From contig JBJECZ010000081.1 in assembly GCA_051871555.1 (NCBI GenBank), forward strand, positions 1 to 33,839: DNA of 33,839 nucleotides, in the 5' to 3' direction. The notes beneath the pieces were generated by a model, which made no database searches, had not been told where the DNA came from, and saw nothing but the letters and a program-made list of their open reading frames with translations. Numbering within the stretch: position 1 is the stretch's first letter; every line of letters starts with the position of its first letter. Shown here in pieces: positions 21,515 to 30,397 of the stretch. Origin of the DNA: SFTJ01 sp051871555 (GTDB lineage Bacteria; Bacteroidota; Bacteroidia; Bacteroidales; Muribaculaceae). Made by a program: the position numbers and the translations under genes.

Positions 21515-23614
21515 TTAGTGTGCCGAATAGTAGCTGCTGCATTCCTTTTCGCGAGATATGATAATCTGGCGGAATCGAGCGATGTCGTCGGCGCTCATGA
21601 GCGCCTTGTCGCGCCATTGCTGCGAGCCATATACGCCGGCTGTGGTGTAATCCCAAGGCTCATAGCCGATTTTCTTGGCGGCTTTGGTGTTCTTGAAGCG
21701 GAAGTCGGCATTCGAAGCGTCGCGGAAGAGCGGGTCGGCAAGCACCGAGTGCTTTTCGTGAGCTTTGCTCCACTCGGCAAAGGTCTTTTCGAGGAATTTC
21801 GGGTCTTTTGTGCGAAGGTCCCAATAGATGTTGTGGTGATAGTCAATCTTTGCCTTGTCCCAGGCGCCGCTCATAATCTTGCCGCAGTCGGCAAGCACAA
21901 TGTTGTTGCTGAAAGTGAACGAGCGGTGGGCCTCCACGCGAGTGAATTGCAGTGTTTGATATTGGCCGAAAGCCAAGATGTTGTTGCTGATGATGTTGTC
22001 CTTTCCGTAGTGCTGGTGGAATGCGCCGCTCTTGCAGGCATACACCACGTTGTGGTCCATGCTCACGCCGGTGCTGCCCTCGTCGGTGTAGAGTCCCCAG
22101 CCACCGTAGTCGTAGCTGTATACGTCGTGAATGTGGTTGTGGTGCACGCGAGTGCCCGGCGATATGCCAAGGGTGTAGACGGCGCCCATATCAGACAGCT
22201 CGCCCCAGCCAACGTGGTGAATGTGATTGTAAGCTACCTCGTTGTGGTGGGCATAGCTTGGCGTGTAGCCCCAAATCCAGCCTACCGACATGCCCGAATA
22301 GCGCAGGTTTGAAATCTCGTTATGCAGCAGTTTGTTGTACGACGAATGGAAGATGGCGATGCCCACGCCGCAAGGCAGCACCATGCCGGTGCGCTGAATG
22401 ATGTTGTTTTCGATGAGCACTCGGCGGGTCACCAAGGTGGAATCGTCGGGCACATAGATGTCGCCAATCTTCACGCCGCCCGAGCCGAGGTCGCTCATGA
22501 GTGTGTGCTTCACGCTGCAGTCGTTGCAAGCTATGCGGAACCAAAAGCCGTAGTTGCCTGTGTGCATCACTTGGCAATTGATGAAGTTGATGTTTTCGGC
22601 AAAATCGAGGTGCACGGTGGCAGGATTGCTTGCCGCAGCCTGTTCGGGTTCGTTGCCCCACTTTGGCATCACATAAGCCGAGTGTTGGAAACTGATGTTG
22701 CTGAATGTTATGTTTTTCACCTTGGCTCCCTGTGAACCTTCGATGCTGAGCAGAGTGCCAACGGCAGGAGCCAGCACTTGTGCGTGTGTCATGTCCTCGC
22801 CATGGCGTGGCATATAGTAGAGCACGGCATTGGCAGCGTCGAGCCACCATTCGCCCGGCATTGTGATGGCTTCCTTGTAGTTTTCGAGCACGAAACGGCT
22901 GCCTCGGGTGATTTGGTTCCAAGGCTTCATGCCCGGACCGTTGAGGAAAATAAAGCCCGAGTCAGGCACAATCTCGTTGAGATAGCGGCGCGTGTTGTCC
23001 CACTTGTGATAGAACATAGCCATCACGTTCTGACGTTGCTCGAAAGGCAGCGAAGCTATTGTTGCCAAGGTTTCTTTGTCCACATTGATTTGTTGGGTGG
23101 CATATTGCGGAGCGCGACCGTTGCCGTTGTAGTGCACCGTCTCTTTAGAGCCTTTAACCATATACCACTCTTTGTCGGGCGTGCGGGCGCGTATGGCACG
23201 CTCGCCGTTCACATAAAGTTGCTCGAAGGTGAATCCATATTGCTTTGTGGCAGGCACCTTAGCCATCCACAGTCCGTCGTTGCCGCGCTGCCAGTTACCT
23301 ATTGCGATGGCGCCGCTCATCACCGCCGGCTCGTTGCCCGAACAGCGCACCACCAGCGGCGTCTTGGGGTTTTGGGTCACAGAAATGGTTTGGTGCACTG
23401 TGTAAATGCCCGGCTGAACATCTACGGTCACCGTGTCGGTGCCGCCGATTGCCGATGCGCGGTCGATGGCTTTTTGCAGCGAATAGTAGGGCTTTGCCGC
23501 CGAGCCGTCGGCTACGGCGTCGTTGCCGGTGGTCGACACATAAATGGTGTGCCCGGCATTTGCTGCCATGCACGTGCAAGCAATCATAGCGATTGCAAAT
23601 AGCGATTTCTTCAT
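21515..23614 (-). CDS. Exported right-handed parallel beta-helix protein, GH141-like
   Basis: 699 aa. The signal peptide is cleaved near residue 20 (MAANA|GHTIY). The mature protein begins with HTIYVSTTGNDAVADGSAAKPYYSLQKAIDRA, the usual opening of exported beta-helix carbohydrate enzymes, and continues with many short N-I/N-N-I coils (KNITFSNISF, NINFINCQV, NNIIQRTGM, YNHIHHVGW, NNILAFG). Conserved acidic spots SDMGAVYTLG (D475) and YTDEGSTG (D511, E512), with KSGAFHQHYGKDN after them, resemble glycoside hydrolase family 141 (fucosidase/xylanase group; founding Bacteroides enzyme BT1002). That assignment is from memory of the family pattern. It stands alone, without SusC/SusD or other polysaccharide-utilisation genes, 110 bases downstream of the DeoR-family gene on the same strand. 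Confidence 0.82.
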   Translation of the reverse strand: MKKSLFAIAMIACTCMAANAGHTIYVSTTGNDAVADGSAAKPYYSLQKAIDRASAIGGTDTVTVDVQPGIYTVHQTISVTQNPKTPLVVRCSGNEPAVMSGAIAIGNWQRGNDGLWMAKVPATKQYGFTFEQLYVNGERAIRARTPDKEWYMVKGSKETVHYNGNGRAPQYATQQINVDKETLATIASLPFEQRQNVMAMFYHKWDNTRRYLNEIVPDSGFIFLNGPGMKPWNQITRGSRFVLENYKEAITMPGEWWLDAANAVLYYMPRHGEDMTHAQVLAPAVGTLLSIEGSQGAKVKNITFSNISFQHSAYVMPKWGNEPEQAAASNPATVHLDFAENINFINCQVMHTGNYGFWFRIACNDCSVKHTLMSDLGSGGVKIGDIYVPDDSTLVTRRVLIENNIIQRTGMVLPCGVGIAIFHSSYNKLLHNEISNLRYSGMSVGWIWGYTPSYAHHNEVAYNHIHHVGWGELSDMGAVYTLGISPGTRVHHNHIHDVYSYDYGGWGLYTDEGSTGVSMDHNVVYACKSGAFHQHYGKDNIISNNILAFGQYQTLQFTRVEAHRSFTFSNNIVLADCGKIMSGAWDKAKIDYHHNIYWDLRTKDPKFLEKTFAEWSKAHEKHSVLADPLFRDASNADFRFKNTKAAKKIGYEPWDYTTAGVYGSQQWRDKALMSADDIARFRQIIISREKECSSYYSAH

Positions 23615-23724
23615 GTTTCTTTGATGAGTTTTTTAGTTAATAATTATTTGGTTACATTTCATGTAGTGTTGTGGCAGAGGGGGTAGGGGTGTTTGGCACG
23701 CATAGCTTGCCGCCAACCACGCAA

Positions 23725-24510
23725 TTATGGCTTGGCAATGATTAGCTCGATGCCGAGTTCCTCGATGCGAGCCACTGCCGACTGCGGGATGCCGGCGTCG
23801 GTGATGATGATGTCGATGTCGTCGAGGTTGGCAATTTTGCTGAAACCACGTCGCCCGAACTTGCTGGAGTCGGCAAGCACGATGGTTTTTTGCGAGGTGT
23901 GCATCATTGCTTGGTTCAGTTCAGCCTCGCGCATATCGGTGGTGGTGATGCCAAAATCGAAGTCGATGCCGTCGACGCCCAGAAACAGCTTGCTGCAAGC
24001 CACGTCGTCGAGATAGCGCTCGGCACGGCGGCCCACCACGCTCTGGCTGCTGTGGCGCAGCATGCCGCCCAGCTGAATGATGTCGATGTTCTCCTCTTGC
24101 GACACGAGGTTCGACACCACAATCGACGCCGTGATGAGCGTGAGCCGGTGCACCGGCTTTATGGCGCGCGCCAAGGCGTGCACGGTGGTTCCTGAAGCAA
24201 GTATGATGGTGTCGTCGCGCTCGATGAGCTGCGCCGCTTCGCGACCGATGTTGCGTTTTTCGGCAGTGTAGAGTTTCTCTTTGTCGTTTACGTTTCGGTT
24301 GGTGGCGTAAGGGTTAATCAAAATTGCCTTGCCATGGCTGCGATACAGCTTATTCGCCTTCTCGAGTTCAGTAAGGTCCTTTCGTATGGTAACAAGCGAA
24401 ACGTTGAGCAGGCTTGCCAAATCGGTAACCTGCACGCTCTCGAATTGCATTAGTCGTTCAAGGATGGCAGCATGACGCTCTTCCTTGGTCATCAGTTTAT
24501 GCTCAGTCAT
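23725..24510 (-). CDS. DeoR/GlpR family transcriptional regulator
   Basis: 261 aa. An N-terminal winged helix (about 8-62, ERHAAILERLMQFESVQVTDLASLLNVSLVTIRKDLTELE...LYRSHGKA) is joined to a DeoR-type sugar-phosphate sensor domain (about 80-255, with IILASGTTVHALARAI, IDIIQLGGMLR, ADSSKFGRRGF and DIIITDAGIP). Such repressors bind phosphorylated sugars; GlpR responds to glycerol 3-phosphate. The gene is divergent from the glpABC operon, 282 bases away, and is therefore its likely regulator. The exported beta-helix gene lies downstream on the same strand and could be co-transcribed. A longer frame to 24561 would start upstream of a -7 box at 24548-24555, so the ATG at 24510 (MTEHKLM) is chosen. 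The effector is inferred from context. Confidence 0.92.
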   Translation of the reverse strand: MTEHKLMTKEERHAAILERLMQFESVQVTDLASLLNVSLVTIRKDLTELEKANKLYRSHGKAILINPYATNRNVNDKEKLYTAEKRNIGREAAQLIERDDTIILASGTTVHALARAIKPVHRLTLITASIVVSNLVSQEENIDIIQLGGMLRHSSQSVVGRRAERYLDDVACSKLFLGVDGIDFDFGITTTDMREAELNQAMMHTSQKTIVLADSSKFGRRGFSKIANLDDIDIIITDAGIPQSAVARIEELGIELIIAKP

Positions 24511-24547
24511 ATTTATGTTGATTTTTCCGTGATGGACTGTGTAAATG

Positions 24548-24555
24548 CAAATATA
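24548..24555 (-). promoter_or_regulatory. Putative -7 box for the DeoR-family gene
   Basis: The minus strand reads TATATTTG, a full TAnnTTTG match, 38 bases before the chosen start codon. A -33 element at normal spacing is not clear. Confidence 0.5.
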
Positions 24556-24610
24556 ATGCAAATTTCTGGCATAGTATGATGTGAAAACAAAAAAGTTTTG
24601 AAATAGAATT

Positions 24611-24729
24611 GAAACATTCTATATATATAAATAATGTATAGTAAAAAAATTTCAAAAAAAAGAGCAAAATATTTGGAACGAAAGAATATGTTTCATAAAT
24701 TTGTTACGAAAAGAAACATTTGATGTTTG
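24611..24729. promoter_or_regulatory. Candidate GlpR-type operator half-sites around the glpA promoter
   Basis: GAAACAT occurs at 24611-24617 and 24713-24719, and its complement ATGTTTC at 24688-24694. AAACAT-TTG-ATGTTT forms a perfect dyad at 24714-24728. The sites flank the glpA -7 box. E. coli GlpR half-sites are close to ATGTTCG (family knowledge), so these are plausible operators for the divergent DeoR-family protein; binding is inferred. Confidence 0.45.
24672..24703 (+). promoter_or_regulatory. Bacteroidota-type promoter for the glp operon
   Basis: TTTG at 24672-24675, a 20-nt spacer and TAAATTTG at 24696-24703 match both parts of the Bacteroidota consensus. Transcription would begin near 24710, leaving an 80-nt leader before glpA that contains further operator-like half-sites. 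Confidence 0.75.
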
Positions 24730-24792
24730 TAAAAGAAATAGAATTGAACCTAAAACTGCGTTAGCAAAAACAAATAAACCAGAATCTAAACA

Positions 24793-26430
24793 ATGGCGAA
24801 AAACGAAAAGAAACAATACGATGTGATTGTGATTGGAGGCGGCATCACCGGCGCCGGCACTGCACGCGATTGTGCCATGCGAGGCTTGTCGACTCTGTTG
24901 GTGGAGCGCTACGACCTCACCACCGGCGCAACGGGACGCAATCACGGGTTGCTGCATAGCGGTGCACGTTATGCCGTGACCGACAGCGAGAGTGCTGAGG
25001 AGTGCATTCGCGAAAATATGACGTTGCGCAAGATTGCCCGCCATTGTGTGGAGGAAACCGACGGCTTGTTCATCACTCTGCCCGAGGACGACCTCAACTA
25101 TCAAGCCGCATTCATCGAGGCGTGTCAGCGTGCCGGCATCAATGCTCAAGCCATCGACCCCAAAGAGGCCCTGCGCCTCGAACCGGCTGCCAATAAAGAC
25201 CTTATTGGCGCAGTGAAGGTGCCCGATGGCGCTGTCGACCCATTCCGCTTGACCATGGCTAACGTATTCGATGCACGCCTACATGGCGCCGACGTGCTCA
25301 CCTATCACGAGGTGACCGGCATGATTAAGGACGGCGACCGCGTTGTGGGCGTGGAAATGTATTGCCACAGCACCAAAGAAAAGAAATATGCCCATGCCGC
25401 TATAGTGATTAACGCTGCCGGCATTTGGGGACAAAAAATAGCTCAGCTTGCCGGAACAAACATCGGCATGTTCCCTGCTAAGGGGGCGTTGCTGGTATAC
25501 GGACACCGCGTGAACAACGTGGTGATTAACCGCTGCCGCAAGCCTGCCAATGCCGACATTCTTGTGCCGGGCGACACCATCTGCGTGATTGGCACAACAA
25601 GCGACCGCGTGCCCATCGACACTGTCGACGACATGCGCGTGACGCCTCAGGAGGTGGAGGTGCTGATGCGCGAAGGCGAAAAACTGGCGCCAAGCCTTGC
25701 CACCACTCGCATATTGCGGGCTTACGCCGGCGTGCGTCCGCTGGTGGCTGCCGATAACGACCCTTCGGGACGAAACATCAGCCGCGGAATTGTGTGCCTC
25801 GACCATGAGGTGCGCGACGGTATACCCGGGTTTATAACCATCACCGGCGGAAAACTAATGACTTATCGCCTCATGGCTGAATGGGCAACCGACCTTGCTT
25901 GCAAAAAACTGCAACGCTCAGTGGCTTGCACCACTGCCACCACGCCGCTTGCCGGTTCGGAGGCGAAATCGGGCAATGATTCAAAGGCTAAAGTCTACGA
26001 CATGAGCAAACCGGTGGCAGCACGGGCTTCTGAAGGCCGCCACGGCACGCTCAGCGCTAAGGTTGACAGTGACGACATCTACAATAATGCTTTGGTGTGT
26101 GAATGCGAACAGGTCACGGTGGGCGAAGTGAACTATGCTATCGGCAACCTGAATGTGCACAATATGCTCAACCTGCGCCGCCGCACGCGCGTGGCTATGG
26201 GCACCTGTCAGGGAGAGTTGTGTATGTGTCGCGCTGCCGGACTGCTTGCCAAAGCCAATGGCTGCGCCGAAAAGGCTCAAACCGACCTGGTGGAATTTGT
26301 CAACGAGCGTTGGCACGGCATGTACCCTGTGGGCTGGGGCGATACTCTCAGCGAAGGGCAATTGACCTCGATGATTTACCAAGGCATCTGCGGACTCGAT
26401 GTCTATAACACAAACGCACAGGAGGGCTAA
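24793..26430 (+). CDS. glpA: Anaerobic glycerol-3-phosphate dehydrogenase subunit A
   Basis: 545 aa, close to the 542 aa of E. coli GlpA. FAD-dependent oxidation of sn-glycerol 3-phosphate to dihydroxyacetone phosphate, with electrons passed through GlpB/GlpC to the quinone pool at the inner membrane. The dinucleotide-binding motif VIVIGGGITGAGTARDC lies at about 10-26, followed by the DAO-fold segments GATGRNHGLLHSGARYAV and GVRPLV. A BFD-like [2Fe-2S] domain at the C-terminus keeps its cysteines: C436 and C438 (VCECEQVT), C472 and C477 (GTCQGELC). First gene of the operon, with a two-part promoter and candidate operators upstream. The glpB start follows after 4 bases. Confidence 0.97.
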   Translation: MAKNEKKQYDVIVIGGGITGAGTARDCAMRGLSTLLVERYDLTTGATGRNHGLLHSGARYAVTDSESAEECIRENMTLRKIARHCVEETDGLFITLPEDDLNYQAAFIEACQRAGINAQAIDPKEALRLEPAANKDLIGAVKVPDGAVDPFRLTMANVFDARLHGADVLTYHEVTGMIKDGDRVVGVEMYCHSTKEKKYAHAAIVINAAGIWGQKIAQLAGTNIGMFPAKGALLVYGHRVNNVVINRCRKPANADILVPGDTICVIGTTSDRVPIDTVDDMRVTPQEVEVLMREGEKLAPSLATTRILRAYAGVRPLVAADNDPSGRNISRGIVCLDHEVRDGIPGFITITGGKLMTYRLMAEWATDLACKKLQRSVACTTATTPLAGSEAKSGNDSKAKVYDMSKPVAARASEGRHGTLSAKVDSDDIYNNALVCECEQVTVGEVNYAIGNLNVHNMLNLRRRTRVAMGTCQGELCMCRAAGLLAKANGCAEKAQTDLVEFVNERWHGMYPVGWGDTLSEGQLTSMIYQGICGLDVYNTNAQEG

Positions 26431-26434
26431 TGAT

Positions 26435-27661
26435 ATGAAATTCGATACAATAATCATAGGAGGCGGATTGAGCGGCTTGACTGCCGGAATCACATTGGCT
26501 GAGCACGGGCAAAAGTGCCTGATGGTGTCGGCGGGGCAAAGTGCGCTGCACTTTTTTGCCGGTTCGTTTGAATTGCTTGGCATCGCCGATAATCCTATTG
26601 CTGCCATCGCTAGTTTGCCGGCAGCTCATCCTTATGCCAAAATCGGCGCCGATAAGGTGGCTCAAATGGCTGAACTGGTGAAGCCGATGTTTGCCGCCAT
26701 GAATGTCGACCTCGTGGGCGAAACGGCGTGCAATCATCGCCGCGTCACTCCGGTGGGTTTGCTCAAACCGGCTTGGCTCACGCTGAGCGAGATGGCAACA
26801 GCCGCCGGTGATGGCACGTTGCCTTGGAAGAATGTAACAATAGTCAACATAAAAGGTTTTCTTGATTTCAATGCCGGGTTTGTGGCTGCCAACCTTGCAA
26901 AGCAGGGCGTTAAAGCCGAAATAGTTGAGGTGACCACGCCACAACTTGCCGCTTTGCGTCGCAACCCCAGCGAGATGCGCGCCACCAACATTGCCAAGGC
27001 TCTCGTGGGCGAAGCTCTTGCCGCTTTTGCCGCCGAGGTGAACAAGGCGATCGACGGCGCCACAGAGGCAGTGCTGCTGCCTGCCGTATTAGGCATCAAT
27101 GGCGCCGAGGCTTGCAGCGAATTGCTGAAGGCATTGAACAAACCGGCGAAGCTGATTGCCACATTGCCGCCTTCGGTGGCTGGCATTCGCTTGCAGCGTG
27201 CTATGCAACAGCGTTTTCAGCGCTTAGGCGGAACCATTTTGCAAGGCGATGCAGTGGTGAAGGGCAATTTCGTGGGCAATCGTTTGGCTGGTGTTTTCAC
27301 TGCCAACCATGGCAACCGCGAATTTGTTGCCGACAACTTTATTCTTGCCACCGGCAATTTTGTCACTCACGGCTTGGCTTCGACTCGCGACGGCATGTTT
27401 GAGCCGGCGCTGGGTGTCGACGTCGACGGCATAGCCGACCGCCATCAGTGGACTGCCCCCGACATATTCAGCCATCAGCCGTTCATGAGTTTCGGCGTTG
27501 CTGCCGATGCCCAGCTGCGTGTCTCGAAAGAGGGCAAGACGGTGGAGAACCTTTATGCAACAGGAAACGTATTGAGCGGAATAGATGCGGTGAAGAACGG
27601 ATGCCAGACAGGCGTATCGCTCATCACCGGATTGTGTGCCGCACATGAAATAATCAAATAA
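26435..27661 (+). CDS. glpB: Anaerobic glycerol-3-phosphate dehydrogenase subunit B
   Basis: 408 aa, near the 419 aa of E. coli GlpB. Flavoprotein subunit of the GlpABC complex that relays electrons from GlpA toward the membrane-anchoring GlpC. It starts MKFDTIIIGGGLSGLTAGITLAEHGQKC, a dinucleotide-binding fold at residues 5-30, and shows GSFELLG, LPAVLGING and the C-terminal ATGNVLSGIDAVKNGCQTGVSLITG. The frame is open to an ATG at 26399, but that lies inside glpA. The ATG at 26435 has GGAGGG eight bases before it and sits 4 bases after the glpA stop, so it is preferred. The tight spacing implies translational coupling. Confidence 0.95.
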   Translation: MKFDTIIIGGGLSGLTAGITLAEHGQKCLMVSAGQSALHFFAGSFELLGIADNPIAAIASLPAAHPYAKIGADKVAQMAELVKPMFAAMNVDLVGETACNHRRVTPVGLLKPAWLTLSEMATAAGDGTLPWKNVTIVNIKGFLDFNAGFVAANLAKQGVKAEIVEVTTPQLAALRRNPSEMRATNIAKALVGEALAAFAAEVNKAIDGATEAVLLPAVLGINGAEACSELLKALNKPAKLIATLPPSVAGIRLQRAMQQRFQRLGGTILQGDAVVKGNFVGNRLAGVFTANHGNREFVADNFILATGNFVTHGLASTRDGMFEPALGVDVDGIADRHQWTAPDIFSHQPFMSFGVAADAQLRVSKEGKTVENLYATGNVLSGIDAVKNGCQTGVSLITGLCAAHEIIK

Positions 27662-27672
27662 TCCGGAATATT

Positions 27673-28917
27673 ATGGCATTGCAACAAAACATCAGCGAAA
27701 ACAATTTCGAACAATGCTTGAAGTGTTCGATATGCACGGTCTATTGTCCGGTGCTTGCCGTAAATCCTGATTATCCGGGACCAAAGCAAGCCGGTCCTGA
27801 CGGCGAGCGCTATCGCCTGAAGGATGCTCAGTTCTACGACGAAGCCCTGAAATACTGCCTCAACTGCAAGCGCTGCGAGGTGGCATGCCCGTCGGGTGTG
27901 AAGATTGGCGACATCATTCAGCTGGCGCGCATAAAATACAGCAAAAAGGGTCCTGGGCTGCGTGAAATTTTGCTTGCCAACACCGACATTATGGGCAGCC
28001 TTGCCACACGCATGGCGCCCGTGGTGAATGCTTCGCTGAAGCTTTACCCGGTGAAGGCTGCAATGGATGCCGTGCTCGGCATCTCGGCGCACGCCACATT
28101 CCCAAAATACTCGAGCCAGCGCTTCGAAACATGGTATCGCAAAAACGCTGCTGCCGTGCAGAGCCAGTTTGCCCATCAGGTGAGCTACTTCCACGGCTGT
28201 TATGCCAACTATAACTATCCTAAGCTCGCCAAGGACTTAGTGAAGATAATGAATGCCATTGGCTACGGCGTGCAACTGCTTGAGCGCGAAAAGTGCTGCG
28301 GCGTGGCGCTGATTGCCAACAGCCAGTCGGCGCAAGCCCGCAAGCAGGGCGAGGTGAACATTGCCAGCATACGCAAAGCCAAGGAGCAGGGTAGGGTGAC
28401 GCTCACCACCAGCAGCACATGCACATTCACCATGCGCGACGAATATGAGCATCTGCTCGGCATCGACAACCACGACGTGAAGGACAGCATCGTGCTTGCC
28501 ACAAAATTCATTTTCGACCTTGTTGACAGCGGCGAAGTGAAGCTGGCATTCCGCAGCGATTATCGTGCCCGCATTGCCTATCACACCCCGTGCCACATGG
28601 AAAAACTGGGTTGGTCAATCTATTCCACATCGTTGCTGCGCATGATTCCCGGCGTCGACTTCGTGATGCTCGACAGCCAGTGCTGCGGCATTGGCGGCAC
28701 CTACGGCTTCAAGAAGGAAAACCACAACTTCTCGAAGATGATTGGTGCACCCGTGTTCCGCCAAATTGAGCAGGAAAAGGTCGACATGGTGGCAACCGAC
28801 TGCGAAACCTGCAAATGGCAGATTGAAATGAACACATCGGCACCGGTGGCTAACCCCATTTCAATTATCGCCGACGCGCTTGATGTTGAAGCTACTCGTG
28901 GCTTAAATATGAAATAA
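27673..28917 (+). CDS. glpC: Anaerobic glycerol-3-phosphate dehydrogenase subunit C
   Basis: 414 aa (E. coli 396). Membrane-associated iron-sulfur subunit that carries electrons from GlpAB to menaquinone. Two complete [4Fe-4S] motifs: C15, C18, C21, C25 (CLKCSICTVYCPV) and C62, C65, C68, C72 (CLNCKRCEVACPSG). Two CCG domains follow: HGCYANYNYP...REKCCG and TPCHMEKLG...SQCCGIGGTYGF, which in this superfamily bind a further cluster or contact the quinone. It begins 11 bases after glpB. With all cysteines present the three-subunit enzyme looks complete and functional. Confidence 0.96.
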   Translation: MALQQNISENNFEQCLKCSICTVYCPVLAVNPDYPGPKQAGPDGERYRLKDAQFYDEALKYCLNCKRCEVACPSGVKIGDIIQLARIKYSKKGPGLREILLANTDIMGSLATRMAPVVNASLKLYPVKAAMDAVLGISAHATFPKYSSQRFETWYRKNAAAVQSQFAHQVSYFHGCYANYNYPKLAKDLVKIMNAIGYGVQLLEREKCCGVALIANSQSAQARKQGEVNIASIRKAKEQGRVTLTTSSTCTFTMRDEYEHLLGIDNHDVKDSIVLATKFIFDLVDSGEVKLAFRSDYRARIAYHTPCHMEKLGWSIYSTSLLRMIPGVDFVMLDSQCCGIGGTYGFKKENHNFSKMIGAPVFRQIEQEKVDMVATDCETCKWQIEMNTSAPVANPISIIADALDVEATRGLNMK

Positions 28918-28961
28918 CGACCTGTATATAACCAAATTTTTAAAACTAAACAGAAAGAGAT

Positions 28962-30362
28962 ATGAGATTTTTAACACCACCTGCTGCAAAACCCGAACAA
29001 ACGGGACCTGAAGCCGATGCTCGCTACCGCGCATTGCGCTGGCAAGTATTCTCGGGCGCATTCATTGGATATGCGGCGTTCTATATTGTGCGTAAAAACC
29101 TTTCGATGGCAATACCGTCGATAACCGACCTCACTGCCGGTGCCATCACCAAGGGCGACCTTGGCACTGTGCTGGCAATGAATGCCGTGGCATACGCTTT
29201 TGCAAAGTTCTTTATGGCAACCGTGAGCGACCGCAGCAATGCACGCAAGTTCTTGCCTCTTGGTTTGGTGCTTTCGGCACTTGCAATGATGTTTATGGTG
29301 GTGCCTATTGCCGGTCTCGACATCGCCAACTGCCCTGAAAATAAAACTTGGGCTATCCTGCTCATGGGCGTGCTCAACTTCCTTGTGGGCTGGTTTAACG
29401 GTATGGGTTGGCCTCCGTGCGGACGCGTGATGACTCACTGGTTCTCGCAGAACGAGCGCGGCACATGGATGAGTTTCTGGAATTGCGCTCACAACGTGGG
29501 CGGCGGCTTGGTGGGCCCAATGGCAACCTACGGCGCTATGTGGTTCGGCAGCTGGTTCTACGGCAACAACGAGAACCTCTACTTCCTCGCCGGCACGTTC
29601 ATCTTCCCGGCTGCTGTGGCTCTGTTGATTGCCCTGGTGGCTTACTGCCTGCTGCGCGACAATCCTCAAAGCTGCGGGCTGCCCTCGATTGAGAAGTGGC
29701 GCAACGACTTCCCAAAGAATTACAGCGAAAAGAGCGAACAGGTGCTTTCCACCAAGGAAATCCTGTTTAAATATGTGTTCAACAACAAGATGCTTTGGTT
29801 TGTGGCTATTGCCAACGCCTTTGTGTATATGGTGCGATATGGCGCGCTCGACTGGGCTCCTGCCATCCTCACCGACAAGGGCATCGACCTCAAGAGCGCC
29901 GGTTGGGCTTACTTTGCATTTGAATATGCAGCCATCCCCGGCACCATCATTTGCGGATGGATTAGCGACAAGGTGTTCCGCGGAATGCGTGCCCTGCCAA
30001 CAATCATCTTCATGGCTTTGGTGGCTATCTTCATTGTAATTTATTGGCAGGCTGGCGACAACATGACGCTTAACCTCATCGGACTCGTGGGCATCGGATT
30101 CTTCATTTATGGTCCGGTGATGCTCATTGGTGTGCAAGCCCTCGACCTTGCTCCAAAGAACGCTGCCGGCACCGCCGCCGGGTTGACTGGCTTTTTTGGC
30201 TACTTCTTCGGCACCGCCGTGCTGGCAAACACCCTCATGGGCTATGTGTCGGAGGTGAGCATGGACGCCACGTTCATCATGCTCATTGCAGCTTGCGGCT
30301 TGTCGATTCTGTTCATGGCATTCACCTACGGCGAAGAGCGCAACCTGATTAGCAAAAAATAA
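28962..30362 (+). CDS. glpT: Glycerol-3-phosphate:phosphate antiporter, GlpT-like (first copy)
   Basis: 466 aa major-facilitator protein of the organophosphate:phosphate antiporter family, about 12 membrane helices. It resembles E. coli GlpT throughout: RYRALRWQVFSGAFIGYAAFYIVRKN, GWFNGMGWPPCGRVMTHWFSQNERG, WNCAHNVGGG, NPQSCGLPSIEKW, YGALDWAP and WISDKVFRG. The substrate-binding residues known for GlpT (Arg45, His165, Arg269) have counterparts at R44, H159 and R292. It should import glycerol 3-phosphate in exchange for phosphate across the inner membrane. It lies 44 bases after glpC. The following gene is a diverged paralogue, so the two may split substrates. Confidence 0.93.
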   Translation: MRFLTPPAAKPEQTGPEADARYRALRWQVFSGAFIGYAAFYIVRKNLSMAIPSITDLTAGAITKGDLGTVLAMNAVAYAFAKFFMATVSDRSNARKFLPLGLVLSALAMMFMVVPIAGLDIANCPENKTWAILLMGVLNFLVGWFNGMGWPPCGRVMTHWFSQNERGTWMSFWNCAHNVGGGLVGPMATYGAMWFGSWFYGNNENLYFLAGTFIFPAAVALLIALVAYCLLRDNPQSCGLPSIEKWRNDFPKNYSEKSEQVLSTKEILFKYVFNNKMLWFVAIANAFVYMVRYGALDWAPAILTDKGIDLKSAGWAYFAFEYAAIPGTIICGWISDKVFRGMRALPTIIFMALVAIFIVIYWQAGDNMTLNLIGLVGIGFFIYGPVMLIGVQALDLAPKNAAGTAAGLTGFFGYFFGTAVLANTLMGYVSEVSMDATFIMLIAACGLSILFMAFTYGEERNLISKK

Positions 30363-30397
30363 ATAATCACATAAACCTATTAACACATTAAAGCATT

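Noticed and set aside
24511..24561. Longer N-terminus for the DeoR-family regulator
   Set aside because: It would start upstream of the TATATTTG -7 box and adds 17 residues not typical of the winged-helix start.
28971..30386. A 471-codon antisense frame opposite the first GlpT-like gene
   Set aside because: His/Glu/Ala-rich translation without domain features; the plus strand encodes a recognisable transporter.
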